Assembly: GCA_019635735.1 (NCBI GenBank)
Contig: JAHBYX010000001.1
Span: 186,001-250,000, forward strand
DNA from: Mesorhizobium sp.
GTDB taxonomy: Bacteria > Pseudomonadota > Alphaproteobacteria > Rhizobiales > Rhizobiaceae
DNA length: 64,000 nt
Direction: 5' to 3'
Part shown: in pieces, positions 30,047 through 39,491 of the stretch
Layout: each line of letters starts with the position of its first letter
Numbering within the stretch: position 1 is the first letter of the stretch
Position numbers and translations under genes: made by a program
Notes under the pieces: model-generated
The model's input: the letters and a program-made list of their open reading frames with translations, nothing else
The model's database searches: none
What the model was told of the DNA's origin: nothing

Positions 30047-30877
30047 TCAGGCTCCGTATTCCTGTCGCGCCGTCAGATCAAGCTGTCGCGCCCGTTTGCC
30101 GCGGAAATATGACTTAACCCAGGCGTTCTCGCTGGCAAGCATATCCTCGACCGTTCCCTGGATCATGACTCTCTTCTCTCCCAGCACGGCGATCCGGTCG
30201 CACACCGAGAACAGGCTGTCGAGGTCGTGGGTCACCATGTAGACCGTGAGTCCCATCGTGTCGCGCAATTGCCGGACGAGTTCGTCGAACGCGGCGGCGC
30301 CGATCGGGTCGAGACCGGAGGTCGGCTCGTCGAGAAAGACGATATCGGGGTCGAGCGCCAGCGCGCGCGCAAGCGCCGCGCGCTTGATCATGCCGCCCGA
30401 CAGTTCCGAGGGGAATTTCGTCGCCGCGTCTGCGGGTAAGCCGACGAGCTCGATCTTGAGGCGGGCAAGCTCGTCCATCAGCGGCTTCGGCAGGTCGAGA
30501 TATTCGCGCATCGGAACCTGCACGTTCTCAAGCACCGTCAGCGCGGAGAACAGCGCACCGTGCTGAAAGAGAACGCCGAGCCGCATGTCGATCGTCATCT
30601 TCTGGCGCTCGTCCACCTTGTCGATGTCGACCCCGAACAGCTTGATCGTGCCGGAACGCTTGCGGGTGAGGCCGAGGATCGTGCGCAACAGAACCGACTT
30701 GCCGGCGCCGGACGCGCCGACGAAGCCCAGGATTTCGCCGCGCCTGACGTCGAGCGAGAGCTTGTCGAGGACGACGTTGTCGCCGAACGCAACGGTCACG
30801 TTCTCGGCCGAGATGACGATCTCGGGCGCGCCCTCGCCGGCGGAAGCGTTGGGATGTGACACGCCGTTCGTCTGCAT
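30047..30877 (-). CDS. mlaF: ABC transporter ATP-binding protein MlaF
   Basis: The 276-residue ATPase of the Mla-type phospholipid transporter. The motifs are complete: Walker A GASGAGKS, Q-loop in LFQHGALF, signature LSGGMIKR, Walker B IVFLDEPTSGLDP and an H-loop in MVTHDLDSLF. The SGGM-K-R signature is typical of Mkl/MlaF. Its ATG overlaps the mlaE stop by one base (TGATG), so translation is coupled. Confidence 0.94.
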   Translation of the reverse strand: MQTNGVSHPNASAGEGAPEIVISAENVTVAFGDNVVLDKLSLDVRRGEILGFVGASGAGKSVLLRTILGLTRKRSGTIKLFGVDIDKVDERQKMTIDMRLGVLFQHGALFSALTVLENVQVPMREYLDLPKPLMDELARLKIELVGLPADAATKFPSELSGGMIKRAALARALALDPDIVFLDEPTSGLDPIGAAAFDELVRQLRDTMGLTVYMVTHDLDSLFSVCDRIAVLGEKRVMIQGTVEDMLASENAWVKSYFRGKRARQLDLTARQEYGA

Positions 30878-32058
30878 CAGAAATCGATCGCCGCGTAGAA
30901 CATGGCGAAGAGGCCGTCGACGACGATCACGACGAAGATCGACTTCACGACGGAGGACGTGACATGCGCACCGAGCGATTCGGCGCTGCCGCCGACCTTC
31001 AGACCTTCGACGGCCGCGATGACGCCGATGATCATCGCCATGAACGGCGCCTTGATCAGACCGGCGAATATGGTCGTCAGGTCGATTGCATCGCGCAGTC
31101 GGTCGATGAAGGTCGTCGGCGCGATGCCCGAATAGACCTCACTGACGAAGATCGCACCGCCGATCGCGGCGAAATTGGCCGCGATGGTGAGACAGGGCAG
31201 TACGATCACCAGCGCCACCAGCCTCGGAAAGACCAGCACGCCGACGGGATTTAGGCCGATGACCGTGAGTGCGTCGATTTCCTCGCGCATCTTCATCGAG
31301 CCGATCTCGGCGGTGATGGCGCTTCCCGAACGGCCGGCGATCATGATGGCCGTGAGAAGCACGCCGATCTCGCGCAGCACGAGGATGCCGACCAGATCGA
31401 CGACGAAGATCTCGGCGCCGAAGTAACGCAGCTGGAACGCGCCCTGCTGGGCGATGATCGCGCCGATGATCGAGGACATCAGCAGCACGACCGGAATCGC
31501 ACCGATGCCCATCTTGTCCATCTGGCTGACGATAGAGGCCGGGTTGACGGCATGGCCCCGCCCGAGCTTCATCTGCGCGCCGCGGATCGTCGCGCCCAGG
31601 ATGTGCATGCTCATCAGGAAGTCGTCGCGGAAGTTGAAGACGCCGCGGCCGAACGTGTCGAACAGGCCGATGATGCCGGTCGGGCGGCCTGGCCCCGGTT
31701 CAGGAATCTCCTGATGCGCGGCGTCGTCTACGGCAACCAGCAATGTGTCGGTCGCTGGCGAGGTGCCACTCATCTGAATGCGCGCGCCCTGCTTTTCCAG
31801 AACCGTGGTCAGCCGTTTCACGAGCCAGGCACCGGCCGTGTCCATCGCACTGACCCCGGAAAGGTCTATCGTGGCCTCCAGGACGGTGGAAGCGTTCTCC
31901 AGCTCCCGCATCTCGCGGTCGACCTGCGCCACGGTCTGCGTGTTCCAGGCACCCGTCAGCCGGCAGATCAGGCGCGCGCCATCGACCTGCGCCTCGACGC
32001 GCGGAGCGTTCGAGCGCGCCCCGCTTGCGTCCGGAGGAGCTTTCGTCAACATGACCAT
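30877..32058 (-). CDS. mlaE: STAS-MlaE fusion, lipid transport permease
   Basis: A 393-residue permease with an N-terminal STAS domain (about 30-125: RLICRLTGAWNTQTVAQVD, IDLSGVSAMDTAGAWL) fused to the MlaE integral membrane domain (about 150-393). That domain has five to six helices and the motif GRSGSAITAEIGSMKMREEIDAL. In E. coli the STAS partner is a separate protein, MlaB; here it is one chain. ATG 32058 is chosen since the next gene starts divergently at 32120; ATG 32052 is also possible. It is the first gene of the operon mlaE-mlaF-mlaD-lipoprotein-ParB-fold. Confidence 0.92.
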   Translation of the reverse strand: MVMLTKAPPDASGARSNAPRVEAQVDGARLICRLTGAWNTQTVAQVDREMRELENASTVLEATIDLSGVSAMDTAGAWLVKRLTTVLEKQGARIQMSGTSPATDTLLVAVDDAAHQEIPEPGPGRPTGIIGLFDTFGRGVFNFRDDFLMSMHILGATIRGAQMKLGRGHAVNPASIVSQMDKMGIGAIPVVLLMSSIIGAIIAQQGAFQLRYFGAEIFVVDLVGILVLREIGVLLTAIMIAGRSGSAITAEIGSMKMREEIDALTVIGLNPVGVLVFPRLVALVIVLPCLTIAANFAAIGGAIFVSEVYSGIAPTTFIDRLRDAIDLTTIFAGLIKAPFMAMIIGVIAAVEGLKVGGSAESLGAHVTSSVVKSIFVVIVVDGLFAMFYAAIDF

Positions 32059-32119
32059 CGTCTTAGCCCGACCGGGCCGCCCTGTCACTCGGACTGCCCC
32101 CGATTCGCCCGGAGCATCG

Positions 32120-33103
32120 ATGCCGCGTACCCTTTTGATCACAGCCGAGTCCTTCCCGATCGCCGGCAGCTTCACTATCTCGCGCGGTTCCAAGACCGAG
32201 GCGCGGGTCGTGACCTGCACGATCCGCGACGGCGACAATGTGGGACGCGGCGAATGCGTGCCATACGGGCGCTATGGCGAGACGATCGAGAGCGTGCTCG
32301 CGCAGGTCGAATCGGTGCGCGCCGCAATCGAGACGGGCGCATTTCAAGATGAACTGGCGCATTTGCTGCCGGCAGGCGCCGCCCGCAACGCGCTCGACTG
32401 CGCGTTGTGGGACCTCGATGCCAAAGCGACCCGGGTGCCCGCTTGGCAAAAAATCTGCGATGCTGCCCCCTCTCCGCTCACGACCGCATACACACTCTCC
32501 CTCGGCGATGCCGAGCAGATGGGTGCGCAGGCCAGGGCGCAGGCGGCGCGGCCCGTTCTCAAGGTCAAGGTCGGCACTTCCGACGACGAGGCCCGCATCC
32601 GCGCCGTCCGTGCCGGCGCGCCGGAGAGCCACATCATTCTCGACGCCAACGAAGGATGGAGCAACGACAACCTCGTTCGCCACATGGCGATAGCAGCCGA
32701 GTGCCGCGTGTCCCTGATCGAGCAACCGCTGCCCGCCGGCAGTGACGGCATGCTGGCGGATATCGTGCGCCCCGTTCCCGTCTGTGCCGACGAGAGCCTG
32801 CATACGCGTGCGGATCTCGACCGCCTGCGCAGTCGCTACGACGCGATCAATATCAAGCTGGACAAGACAGGTGGCCTGTCGGAGGCGATCCTGCTTAAGG
32901 AAGACGCGCAGAAGCTCGGCTTCCAGATCATGGTCGGCTGCATGGTAGGCACCTCGCTCGCCATGGCGCCGGCGGTGCTGCTGGCGCAGGGAGCCGAGTT
33001 CGTCGATCTCGACGGACCGCTGCTTTTGGCGCGGGACCGCGAGCCTTCGCTGCGCTACGACGGCTCGCTCGTCTATCCGCCCGAACCGGCGCTGTGGGGA
33101 TAG
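32120..33103 (+). CDS. dgcA: Dipeptide epimerase / N-acetyl-D-glutamate racemase (DgcA-like)
   Basis: A 327-residue enolase-superfamily enzyme of the muconate-lactonizing subgroup. It shows VKVKVG (Lys pair), metal ligands in ILDANEGW, LIEQPLP and ADESLH, and the second catalytic lysine in INIKLDKTGGL. Its length and pattern match the L-Ala-D/L-Glu epimerases and the rhizobial DgcA racemase; these cannot be told apart here. ATG 32120 has GGAG 6 bases upstream. Its last 31 bases overlap the convergent MFS gene. Confidence 0.87.
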   Translation: MPRTLLITAESFPIAGSFTISRGSKTEARVVTCTIRDGDNVGRGECVPYGRYGETIESVLAQVESVRAAIETGAFQDELAHLLPAGAARNALDCALWDLDAKATRVPAWQKICDAAPSPLTTAYTLSLGDAEQMGAQARAQAARPVLKVKVGTSDDEARIRAVRAGAPESHIILDANEGWSNDNLVRHMAIAAECRVSLIEQPLPAGSDGMLADIVRPVPVCADESLHTRADLDRLRSRYDAINIKLDKTGGLSEAILLKEDAQKLGFQIMVGCMVGTSLAMAPAVLLAQGAEFVDLDGPLLLARDREPSLRYDGSLVYPPEPALWG

Positions 33104-34257
33104 GCGAGCGCCCTCAGCGACAGGACAGTGCCGGCCAGCGCAACGACCGCCATCGCATAGAACCCGTCGACCCCGAACGCCTCGTAGAGCGGTCCGCTCG
33201 CCAATGTGAACACGGCGAGCGTTCCCATGACGAGGAAAAACGCGGCGCCCTGGGCGGCGCCCATGCGCTCCTCCGGGACGGTCTCCGAGAACATTTTCTG
33301 GCCGCCGAGAAAGGCGAGTGAGAAGGAGAAGGCGTGCATGCCCTGCACGAAAAAGAAGCCGGGGACGCCCAGCCCGGTCGGCCAGACGAGCGGGAAGAGC
33401 ACCCAGCGCAACACCCCGATTCCGGTGCCGATCGCCAGCAGCACGCCAGGCCGCGTGCGCGCGAACAGCCGGCGGAACAGCATGAACATCAGCACTTCGG
33501 CGAGGACCGAAAACGCCCACAGCAGTCCGATCGTGCCGTCGCCGATGCCCAGGCTTTTCCAGTAGATTGAAGAGAACGCATAGGCGAAGGCGTGGCTCGA
33601 CTGCGCGAAAGCCCAGGCCGTGATGATCAGCAGGAAGTATGGATGGCGGAGTGCAAAGGCCGCCTGCGGCAGCGCTTCCGACGGCGCAAGCGTCGCGACG
33701 CGCGGCTTGCCCAGGCGCGGCACGAACAGGGAGGCAACGACGATGGTCGACAGGCCGGCGAGCAGCAGCCAGGGGACGGCGCCCGCACCGGTCGCGGCAA
33801 GGATGTAGCCACCGGCGATGTTGATGAGAAGGAAGGAGATCGATCCCCAGATGCGCATCGACGCGTAGTCGACCTTGTAACGGCGGACTCCCGACAGAGC
33901 GATCGAATCCGACAGCGGCGTATGCGGCGCCCAGGCAATGGCGAGCAGGACCGAGACGGCCAGAACGATCGCATAGGTCGGCGGCAGGAAATAGCCGGCG
34001 CAGGCGATTGCCGAAAGCACCGCACAGGCGAGGAGCACCGGGACCCGATCCGTCGCCCGATCGGCATAGGCCGAGACGACGGGTCCGGCGAAGATGCGAA
34101 CGAAATAGGGAGCCGCGATGATGGTGGCGATTTCGGACGGCGAGAACTCGTGCAGCTTCAGCCACAACGGGAAATATGGCAGGTGGATGCCGTTCGGCAG
34201 GAACAGGCAGACGTAGAGGATCGACATCCGCAGCTCGAAGTAGCGCGGCTTGATCAT
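33073..34257 (-). CDS. MFS transporter (HcaT / nucleoside-symporter-like)
   Basis: A 394-residue, 12-helix major facilitator of the MFS_1-like group that includes the 3-phenylpropionate transporter HcaT. It begins YFELRMSILYVCLFLPNGIHLPYFPLWL, has YADRATDRVP after helix 2 and the RIWGSISFLLINIAGG segment in the middle. The substrate is unknown. ATG 34257 fits the family N-terminus; ATG 34284 adds nine residues without a ribosome site. The 3' end overlaps the epimerase gene by 31 bp. Confidence 0.88.
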   Translation of the reverse strand: MIKPRYFELRMSILYVCLFLPNGIHLPYFPLWLKLHEFSPSEIATIIAAPYFVRIFAGPVVSAYADRATDRVPVLLACAVLSAIACAGYFLPPTYAIVLAVSVLLAIAWAPHTPLSDSIALSGVRRYKVDYASMRIWGSISFLLINIAGGYILAATGAGAVPWLLLAGLSTIVVASLFVPRLGKPRVATLAPSEALPQAAFALRHPYFLLIITAWAFAQSSHAFAYAFSSIYWKSLGIGDGTIGLLWAFSVLAEVLMFMLFRRLFARTRPGVLLAIGTGIGVLRWVLFPLVWPTGLGVPGFFFVQGMHAFSFSLAFLGGQKMFSETVPEERMGAAQGAAFFLVMGTLAVFTLASGPLYEAFGVDGFYAMAVVALAGTVLSLRALAYPHSAGSGG

Positions 34258-34387
34258 CTGTTCCGGGGAAAGCGGCGGCAGCATTCGGACGGGCGTGACC
34301 GGGTAACGTTGCCTCGCCCTAACATGTCTGTTCGTCCGCGCCTACACGGTATCCCCAACCAGCGTCCGGCAGCGGTTGCGCCAGTCG

Positions 34388-35197
34388 TCAGGCGGCTTCG
34401 GCGGGGAGCAGCAATCGCACCGGCCTGCCGTCTTCCCGGCCGGCCGAGGTCACCTTCGCCCAGGTGAGAATCTCGAAACGCCCGTCGTGGTGCTCGGCCA
34501 CAGCCGTGCAGCTCTCCACCCAATCGCCCGTATTGATGTAGCGGACGCCATTGATGGTCTCGATGGCTGCGTGGTGAATGTGGCCGCAGATGATGCCGTC
34601 GACCTCGTGCAGCCGTGCCTCCTCGGCGACGATGTCCTGGAAGGCGCTGATGAAATTGACCGCGCGCTTCACCTTGACCTTCGCCCAGGAGGAAAACGAC
34701 CAGTAGGACAGGCCGAAGCGGTATCGCACGAAGGCAACGACGCGGTTCACGACGATTGCCGTGTCGTAGGCCTTGTCGCCGAGATAGGCCAGCCATCGGA
34801 TATTGTTGACGATCCCATCGAACTGGTCGCCATGGATCACCAGGTAGCGCCGCCCATCGACCCCCTCGTGGATCATCCGGTCGGCGACCACGACGCCGCC
34901 GAAATGCTCTCCCTGGAAGGAGCGCAGGAACTCGTCGTGGTTGCCGGCGATGTATATCACCCGCGTCCCCTTCCGGGCCTTCCGCAGCAGCTTCTGCACC
35001 ACGTCATTGTGCGACTGCGGCCAATGCCACGCGCGGCGCAGACGCCAGCCGTCGACGATGTCGCCAACGAGATAGATCGTATCGGCATGGTGCCGACGCA
35101 GGAAGTCGATGAGGAAATCGGCCTTCGACGGCTTCGATCCGAGATGGACGTCGGAAATGAACAGCGTGCGAAAGGTGCGTTCTTCTGCGTCTGACAT
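34388..35197 (-). CDS. UDP-2,3-diacylglucosamine diphosphatase family protein (LpxH-like)
   Basis: A 269-residue calcineurin-like metallophosphoesterase. The metal motifs are SDVHLGS, GDIVDGW, GNHDEFL, HGDQFD and GHIHHA. Members of this family remove UMP from UDP-diacylglucosamine in lipid A synthesis, but rhizobia usually have LpxI as well, so the exact substrate is inferred. ATG 35197 is chosen near the first beta strand; ATG 35242 and 35314 are possible. It is divergent from the SDR gene. Confidence 0.88.
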   Translation of the reverse strand: MSDAEERTFRTLFISDVHLGSKPSKADFLIDFLRRHHADTIYLVGDIVDGWRLRRAWHWPQSHNDVVQKLLRKARKGTRVIYIAGNHDEFLRSFQGEHFGGVVVADRMIHEGVDGRRYLVIHGDQFDGIVNNIRWLAYLGDKAYDTAIVVNRVVAFVRYRFGLSYWSFSSWAKVKVKRAVNFISAFQDIVAEEARLHEVDGIICGHIHHAAIETINGVRYINTGDWVESCTAVAEHHDGRFEILTWAKVTSAGREDGRPVRLLLPAEAA

Positions 35198-35317
35198 CGC
35201 GATTTCCAGGCGTTCCTTTGCGGATTGCCTGCCACGATTCATGTCACAGGCGTATGACGGTTGTGGTTTCGCATCGCTGCGGCTACCTCTGTCCGCCAGT
35301 GAGAAAAGAGGCATAAG

Positions 35318-36097
35318 ATGGATTTGGGTATCAAGGGTCGCAGGGCGATCGTCTGCGCCTCGAGCCGCGGTCTCGGACGCGGCTGCGCCATCGCGCTGGC
35401 CGAGGCCGGGGTCGACCTGGTGCTCAACGGCCGCGATCCCGTCGCACTGTCGGCTACGGCGGAGGACATCCGAGCGGTCTACGGAGTCCAGGTGACGGAA
35501 GTTGCGGGTGACGTATCCCTGCCCGAGGTCCAGCGGACGCTGCTGTCGGCTTGTCCGGACCCGGACATCCTCGTCAACAACAATGGCGGACCGCCGCCCC
35601 GCGACTTCCGCAAGCTCGACCGCCAGGCGATGCTAGACGGCGTGACGCAGAACATGGTGACGCCGATCGAGCTGATCCAGGGCGTCATCGACGGCATGGC
35701 CGAACGCGGATTCGGCCGCATCGTCAACATCACTTCGCTGTCGGTCTATGTTTCCATCCCCGGGCTCGACCTCTCGTCCGGCGCGCGCGCGGGTCTGACC
35801 TCCTTCCTCGCCGGTGTCGGCCGAACCTTCGCAGCGAGAAACGTCACCATCAACAATCTGCTGCCGGGCAAGCTCGCCACCGACCGGATCCGCACCACGA
35901 CGAAGTTCGGCGCCGAGAAGGCAGGGATGTCGGTCGAGGATTATGCAGCCAAACAGGCGAAGGAGATTCCTGCCGGCCGGCTCGGAACGACGGAGGAGTT
36001 CGGCGCGGCTTGCGCGTTCCTCTGCTCGGCGCATGCCGGCTACATTACCGGCCAGAACCTTCGCATTGACGGCGGTCTCTACCCCAGCGCATTTTGA
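35318..36097 (+). CDS. SDR family protein with altered catalytic tetrad
   Basis: A 259-residue Rossmann-fold SDR resembling 3-oxoacyl-ACP reductases. The cofactor loop is ASSRGLGRG instead of TGxxxGxG, NNNGGPPP stands in place of NNAG, Ser140 is present, and the YxxxK position holds SSGAR (residues 153-157). It therefore lacks both catalytic Tyr and Lys. I recall a described BKR-like SDR subgroup with an imperfect motif and tetrad. It ends IDGGLYPSAF like other SDRs. An AGAGG site precedes ATG 35318. It lies 53 bp before the FAH-family gene and may share its transcript. Confidence 0.88.
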   Translation: MDLGIKGRRAIVCASSRGLGRGCAIALAEAGVDLVLNGRDPVALSATAEDIRAVYGVQVTEVAGDVSLPEVQRTLLSACPDPDILVNNNGGPPPRDFRKLDRQAMLDGVTQNMVTPIELIQGVIDGMAERGFGRIVNITSLSVYVSIPGLDLSSGARAGLTSFLAGVGRTFAARNVTINNLLPGKLATDRIRTTTKFGAEKAGMSVEDYAAKQAKEIPAGRLGTTEEFGAACAFLCSAHAGYITGQNLRIDGGLYPSAF

Positions 36098-36150
36098 ACC
36101 GGCACTGTCGAAGCCGCTCGCCCAAGATCTGAATTCGGGAGGAAAACACG

Positions 36151-36993
36151 ATGAAACTGTTGCGCTTCGGCGAGTTGGGCCTGGAGAAGCCGGGCATTCT
36201 GGATGGGAACGGCGTGATCCGCGACGCCTCCTCGATCGTGGCCGACTATTCGCCCGAGACCGTCTCGCTCGAACTGCTGTCGATCCTCCGGGACATCGAT
36301 CCGGCGACGCTTCCGGCGGTACCCGCGGGCGTGCGCATCGGCGCGCCGGTGTCGCGTATCGGCCATTTCATCGCGATCGGCCTGAACTATGCCGACCACG
36401 CGGCCGAGACGGGAGCGCCTATCCCGAACGAGCCGATCGTGTTCTCGAAGGCGCCGAGCTGCCTCTCAGGGCCGAATGATGACGTGTTGCTGCCGAAAGG
36501 CTCGGTGAAATCCGACTGGGAAGTCGAACTGGCGGTCGTGATCGGCAAGCGCTGCGACTATGTCGAGGAGAGGGACGCGCTCGACCACGTGTTCGGCTAT
36601 GCGCTGTGCAACGACGTGTCGGAGCGCGAATACCAGGCCGAACGCGGCGGCCAGTGGATCAAGGGCAAGAGCGCGCCGACCTTCGGCCCGCTCGGTCCCT
36701 GGATCGTCACTTCCGACGAGGTGGGCGACCCGCAGAAGCTCGACATGTTCCTCGACGTGAACGGCAAGCGGGCCCAGACCGGCAACACCGCGACGATGAT
36801 CTTCACGGTCAGGCAGATCGTCTCCTACCTCTCGCAATTCATGATCCTCGAGCCCGGCGACGTGATCACCACGGGCACCCCGCCGGGCGTCGGGCTCGGC
36901 ATGAAGCCGCCGGTCTTCCTGAAGGATGGCGACGAGATGCACCTCGGCATCGCCGGCCTCGGCGAACAGAGGCAGAAAGTCGTCGCGAGATAG
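36151..36993 (+). CDS. Fumarylacetoacetate hydrolase family protein
   Basis: A 280-residue FAH-fold enzyme. An N-terminal cap (about 1-65) is followed by the catalytic domain with GLNYADHAAETG, WEVELAVVIG (metal Glu residues), NDVSEREYQ, and the GDVITTGTPPGVG loop. Such proteins include ureidoglycolate lyases, 2-hydroxyhepta-2,4-diene-1,7-dioate isomerases and acylpyruvases. The substrate is not resolved. GGGAGGA stands before ATG 36151. Two hairpins follow the stop. Confidence 0.9.
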   Translation: MKLLRFGELGLEKPGILDGNGVIRDASSIVADYSPETVSLELLSILRDIDPATLPAVPAGVRIGAPVSRIGHFIAIGLNYADHAAETGAPIPNEPIVFSKAPSCLSGPNDDVLLPKGSVKSDWEVELAVVIGKRCDYVEERDALDHVFGYALCNDVSEREYQAERGGQWIKGKSAPTFGPLGPWIVTSDEVGDPQKLDMFLDVNGKRAQTGNTATMIFTVRQIVSYLSQFMILEPGDVITTGTPPGVGLGMKPPVFLKDGDEMHLGIAGLGEQRQKVVAR

Positions 36994-37000
36994 GCGGGCA

Positions 37001-37026
37001 AAAAGCGCAACAGCTTTCGCGCTTTT
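37001..37026 (+). terminator. Candidate terminator of the FAH-family gene
   Basis: Arms AAAAGCGC (37001-37008) and GCGCTTTT (37019-37026) form an 8-bp stem with a 10-base loop, ending in four T. It begins 7 bp after the FAH-family stop. Confidence 0.5.
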
Positions 37027-37047
37027 AGCGACCGAATGCCGGTCGCT
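37027..37047 (+). promoter_or_regulatory. Perfect hairpin in the malic enzyme leader
   Basis: AGCGACCG-AATGC-CGGTCGCT is a perfect 8-bp stem directly after the previous terminator-like hairpin and 36 bp before the malic enzyme ATG. No T-run follows. Confidence 0.4.
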
Positions 37048-37083
37048 CATGCTAATCGTTTCACACGAAGCCAGAGAACCGCC

Positions 37084-39405
37084 ATGACCAGCGAAGCCGA
37101 GAAGCCACGTCTGTCGGAGCTCGACGAAGCGGCCCTGTTTTTCCACCGCTACCCGGCGCCGGGAAAGCTCGAGATCCAGGCCACCAAACCGCTGGGCAAC
37201 CAGCGCGACCTGGCGCTCGCCTATTCGCCCGGCGTCGCGGCGCCCTGTCTTGCGATCAAGGATGACCCAGGCGCGGCGGCGCTCTACACCGGCCGGGCCA
37301 ACCTCGTCGGCGTCGTCTCGAACGGCTCGGCCGTGCTCGGCCTCGGCAATATCGGCCCGCTGGCCTCGAAGCCGGTGATGGAGGGCAAGGCCGTTCTGTT
37401 CAAGAAATTCGCCGGGATCGACGTGTTCGACATCGAGATCGACGCGCCCGGGATCGACCGCATGGTCGAGGCGATCTCGGCGCTCGAACCCACGTTCGGC
37501 GGCATCAATCTGGAAGACATCAAGGCGCCGGAGTGCTTCGAGGTCGAGGAGCGGCTGAAGGCGCGGATGGGCATTCCGGTCTTCCATGACGACCAGCATG
37601 GCACGGCAATCATCGTCGCCGCGGCCGTCCTCAACGGGCTGGAGGTCGCGGGCAAATCGCTGCCCGAGGTCAAGATCGTCACCTCCGGCGCGGGTGCGGC
37701 GGCGCTGGCCTGCCTCAACCTGCTCGTCTCCCTCGGCGCAAGGCGAGAGAACATTTGGGTCACCGACCGCTTCGGCGTTGCCTACACCGGCCGGACGGAC
37801 GAGATGGACCGGTGGAAGGATCCCTACGTCAAGGACACGAACGCGCGTACGCTCGCCGACGTGATCGGCGGCGCGGACGTCTTCCTCGGCCTGTCGGCGG
37901 CGGGCGTGCTGAAGCCCGAACTGCTCAAGGAAATGGCGGAGAAGCCGCTGGTCATGGCGCTCGCCAATCCCACGCCCGAGATCATGCCGGAACTCGCGCG
38001 CGCCGCACGCCCCGACGCGATGATCTGCACCGGCCGCTCGGACTTCCCGAACCAGGTCAACAATGTCCTTTGCTTCCCCTACATCTTCCGCGGCGCGCTG
38101 GACGCCGGCGCCACCGCGATCAACGAAGAGATGAAGATGGCGGCGGTGCGCGCCATCGCAGCGCTCGCCCGCGAGGAGCCGTCGGACGTGGCGGCGCGGG
38201 CCTATTCGGGCGAAACACCGACCTTCGGACCGGACTACCTGATCCCCTCGCCTTTCGACCCGCGACTGATCCTGCGCATCGCGCCCGCAGTGGCGAAGGC
38301 GGCGATGGAGACCGGCGTCGCGACCCGGCCGATCGCCGACATGGACGCCTATGTCGATCGGCTGAACCGCTTCGTCTTCCGCTCCGGCCTGGTGATGAAG
38401 CCGGTCTTCGCCGCGGCGCGGACGGCGACGAAGAAGCGCGTGATCTTCGCCGACGGCGAGGACGAGCGGGTGCTCCGGGCGGCGCAGGTCGTGCTGGAAG
38501 AAGGCATTGCCGAACCGACGCTGATCGGGCGCCCGCACGTCATCGACGTGCGGCTCAAGCGCTACGGCCTGAGGATCCGGCCCGGCACCGATTTCGCCCT
38601 CGTCAATCCCGAAGACGATCCGCGCTACCGCGACTATGTCGACCTGCTCATCCGGCTCGGCGGACGACGGGGCGTGACGCAGGAGGCCGCGCGCACCATG
38701 GTGCGCACCGACGTGACAGTGATCGCCGCGCTCGCGCTGCATCGCGGCGACGCGGACGCGATGATCTGCGGGCTCGAAGGCCGTTTCGAGCGGCATCTGC
38801 GCAATGTCAGCCTGATCATCGGGGCGCGGCCGGACGTGAAATACCGCGACCTGTCCGCGCTCTCGATGCTGATTTCGCAGCGCGGCGTCACGTTCCTGAC
38901 CGACACCTATGTCACGGTAGACCCCAGCGCCGACGAGATCGTCGAAATGACGCTGCTCGCCGCCGAGGCGATCAGCCGGTTCGGCATCGTGCCGAAGGCA
39001 GCCCTCCTGTCGCATTCGAACTTCGGTTCGCGCGACAGCGCCAGCGCGCTGAAGATGCGCGAGGCGGCGGCGACGCTGAAGCGTGTCGCGCCTGATCTCG
39101 AAAGCGACGGCGAGATGCACGGCGATTCGGCTCTGTCTGAGGAGTTGCGCCGGCGCGTCTACCCGCACTCGACGCTGAAGGATCAGGCGAACCTTCTTGT
39201 ATTCCCGAATCTCGACGCAGCGAATATCGCCCTGACCACGATCAAGACGATGATGGACGCGCTGCATGTCGGCCCCATCCTGCTCGGAACGCGGATGCCG
39301 GCGCATATCCTGACACCGTCCGTCACCTCGCGCGGCATCGTCAACATGACCGCGCTGGCGGTCGTCGAGGCTTCGCAGGAGGCAGCGCGGCTGATCGCAG
39401 ACTGA
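37084..39405 (+). CDS. NADP-dependent malic enzyme with phosphotransacetylase-like domain
   Basis: Decarboxylates malate to pyruvate. The 773-residue chimera has an N-terminal malic domain ([47 protein letters not shown]) and an NAD(P) domain ([12 protein letters not shown]). From about residue 440 it has a C-terminal phosphate acetyl/butyryltransferase-like domain ([16 protein letters not shown]). This is the MaeB/DME/TME layout of rhizobia. Whether it prefers NAD (Dme) or NADP (Tme) cannot be read here. ATG 37084 is chosen over an in-frame start 48 bases upstream. Confidence 0.94.
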   Translation: MTSEAEKPRLSELDEAALFFHRYPAPGKLEIQATKPLGNQRDLALAYSPGVAAPCLAIKDDPGAAALYTGRANLVGVVSNGSAVLGLGNIGPLASKPVMEGKAVLFKKFAGIDVFDIEIDAPGIDRMVEAISALEPTFGGINLEDIKAPECFEVEERLKARMGIPVFHDDQHGTAIIVAAAVLNGLEVAGKSLPEVKIVTSGAGAAALACLNLLVSLGARRENIWVTDRFGVAYTGRTDEMDRWKDPYVKDTNARTLADVIGGADVFLGLSAAGVLKPELLKEMAEKPLVMALANPTPEIMPELARAARPDAMICTGRSDFPNQVNNVLCFPYIFRGALDAGATAINEEMKMAAVRAIAALAREEPSDVAARAYSGETPTFGPDYLIPSPFDPRLILRIAPAVAKAAMETGVATRPIADMDAYVDRLNRFVFRSGLVMKPVFAAARTATKKRVIFADGEDERVLRAAQVVLEEGIAEPTLIGRPHVIDVRLKRYGLRIRPGTDFALVNPEDDPRYRDYVDLLIRLGGRRGVTQEAARTMVRTDVTVIAALALHRGDADAMICGLEGRFERHLRNVSLIIGARPDVKYRDLSALSMLISQRGVTFLTDTYVTVDPSADEIVEMTLLAAEAISRFGIVPKAALLSHSNFGSRDSASALKMREAAATLKRVAPDLESDGEMHGDSALSEELRRRVYPHSTLKDQANLLVFPNLDAANIALTTIKTMMDALHVGPILLGTRMPAHILTPSVTSRGIVNMTALAVVEASQEAARLIAD

Positions 39406-39491
39406 GCCCGGCGGCAACGTCCGGTTAACCAGTATCCGCAAGCCGGACCGGATGATAATCTGCGTTCAGACGGCATTCATGTTCAAAGCGC

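Noticed and set aside
36466..39441. A 991-codon open frame antisense to the FAH-family and malic enzyme genes
   Set aside because: It mirrors two well-identified genes, is rich in Arg, His and Asp in the way antisense frames of GC-rich genes are, and has no recognisable motif. The same applies to the long antisense frames at 100-1467, 4033-5232, 17094-18683, 21108-22706 and 22480-24033.
39450..39470. LexA-like repeat GTTC-N7-ATTC before the DUF2865 gene
   Set aside because: One half-site is mismatched (ATTC), so the match is not better than expected by chance.
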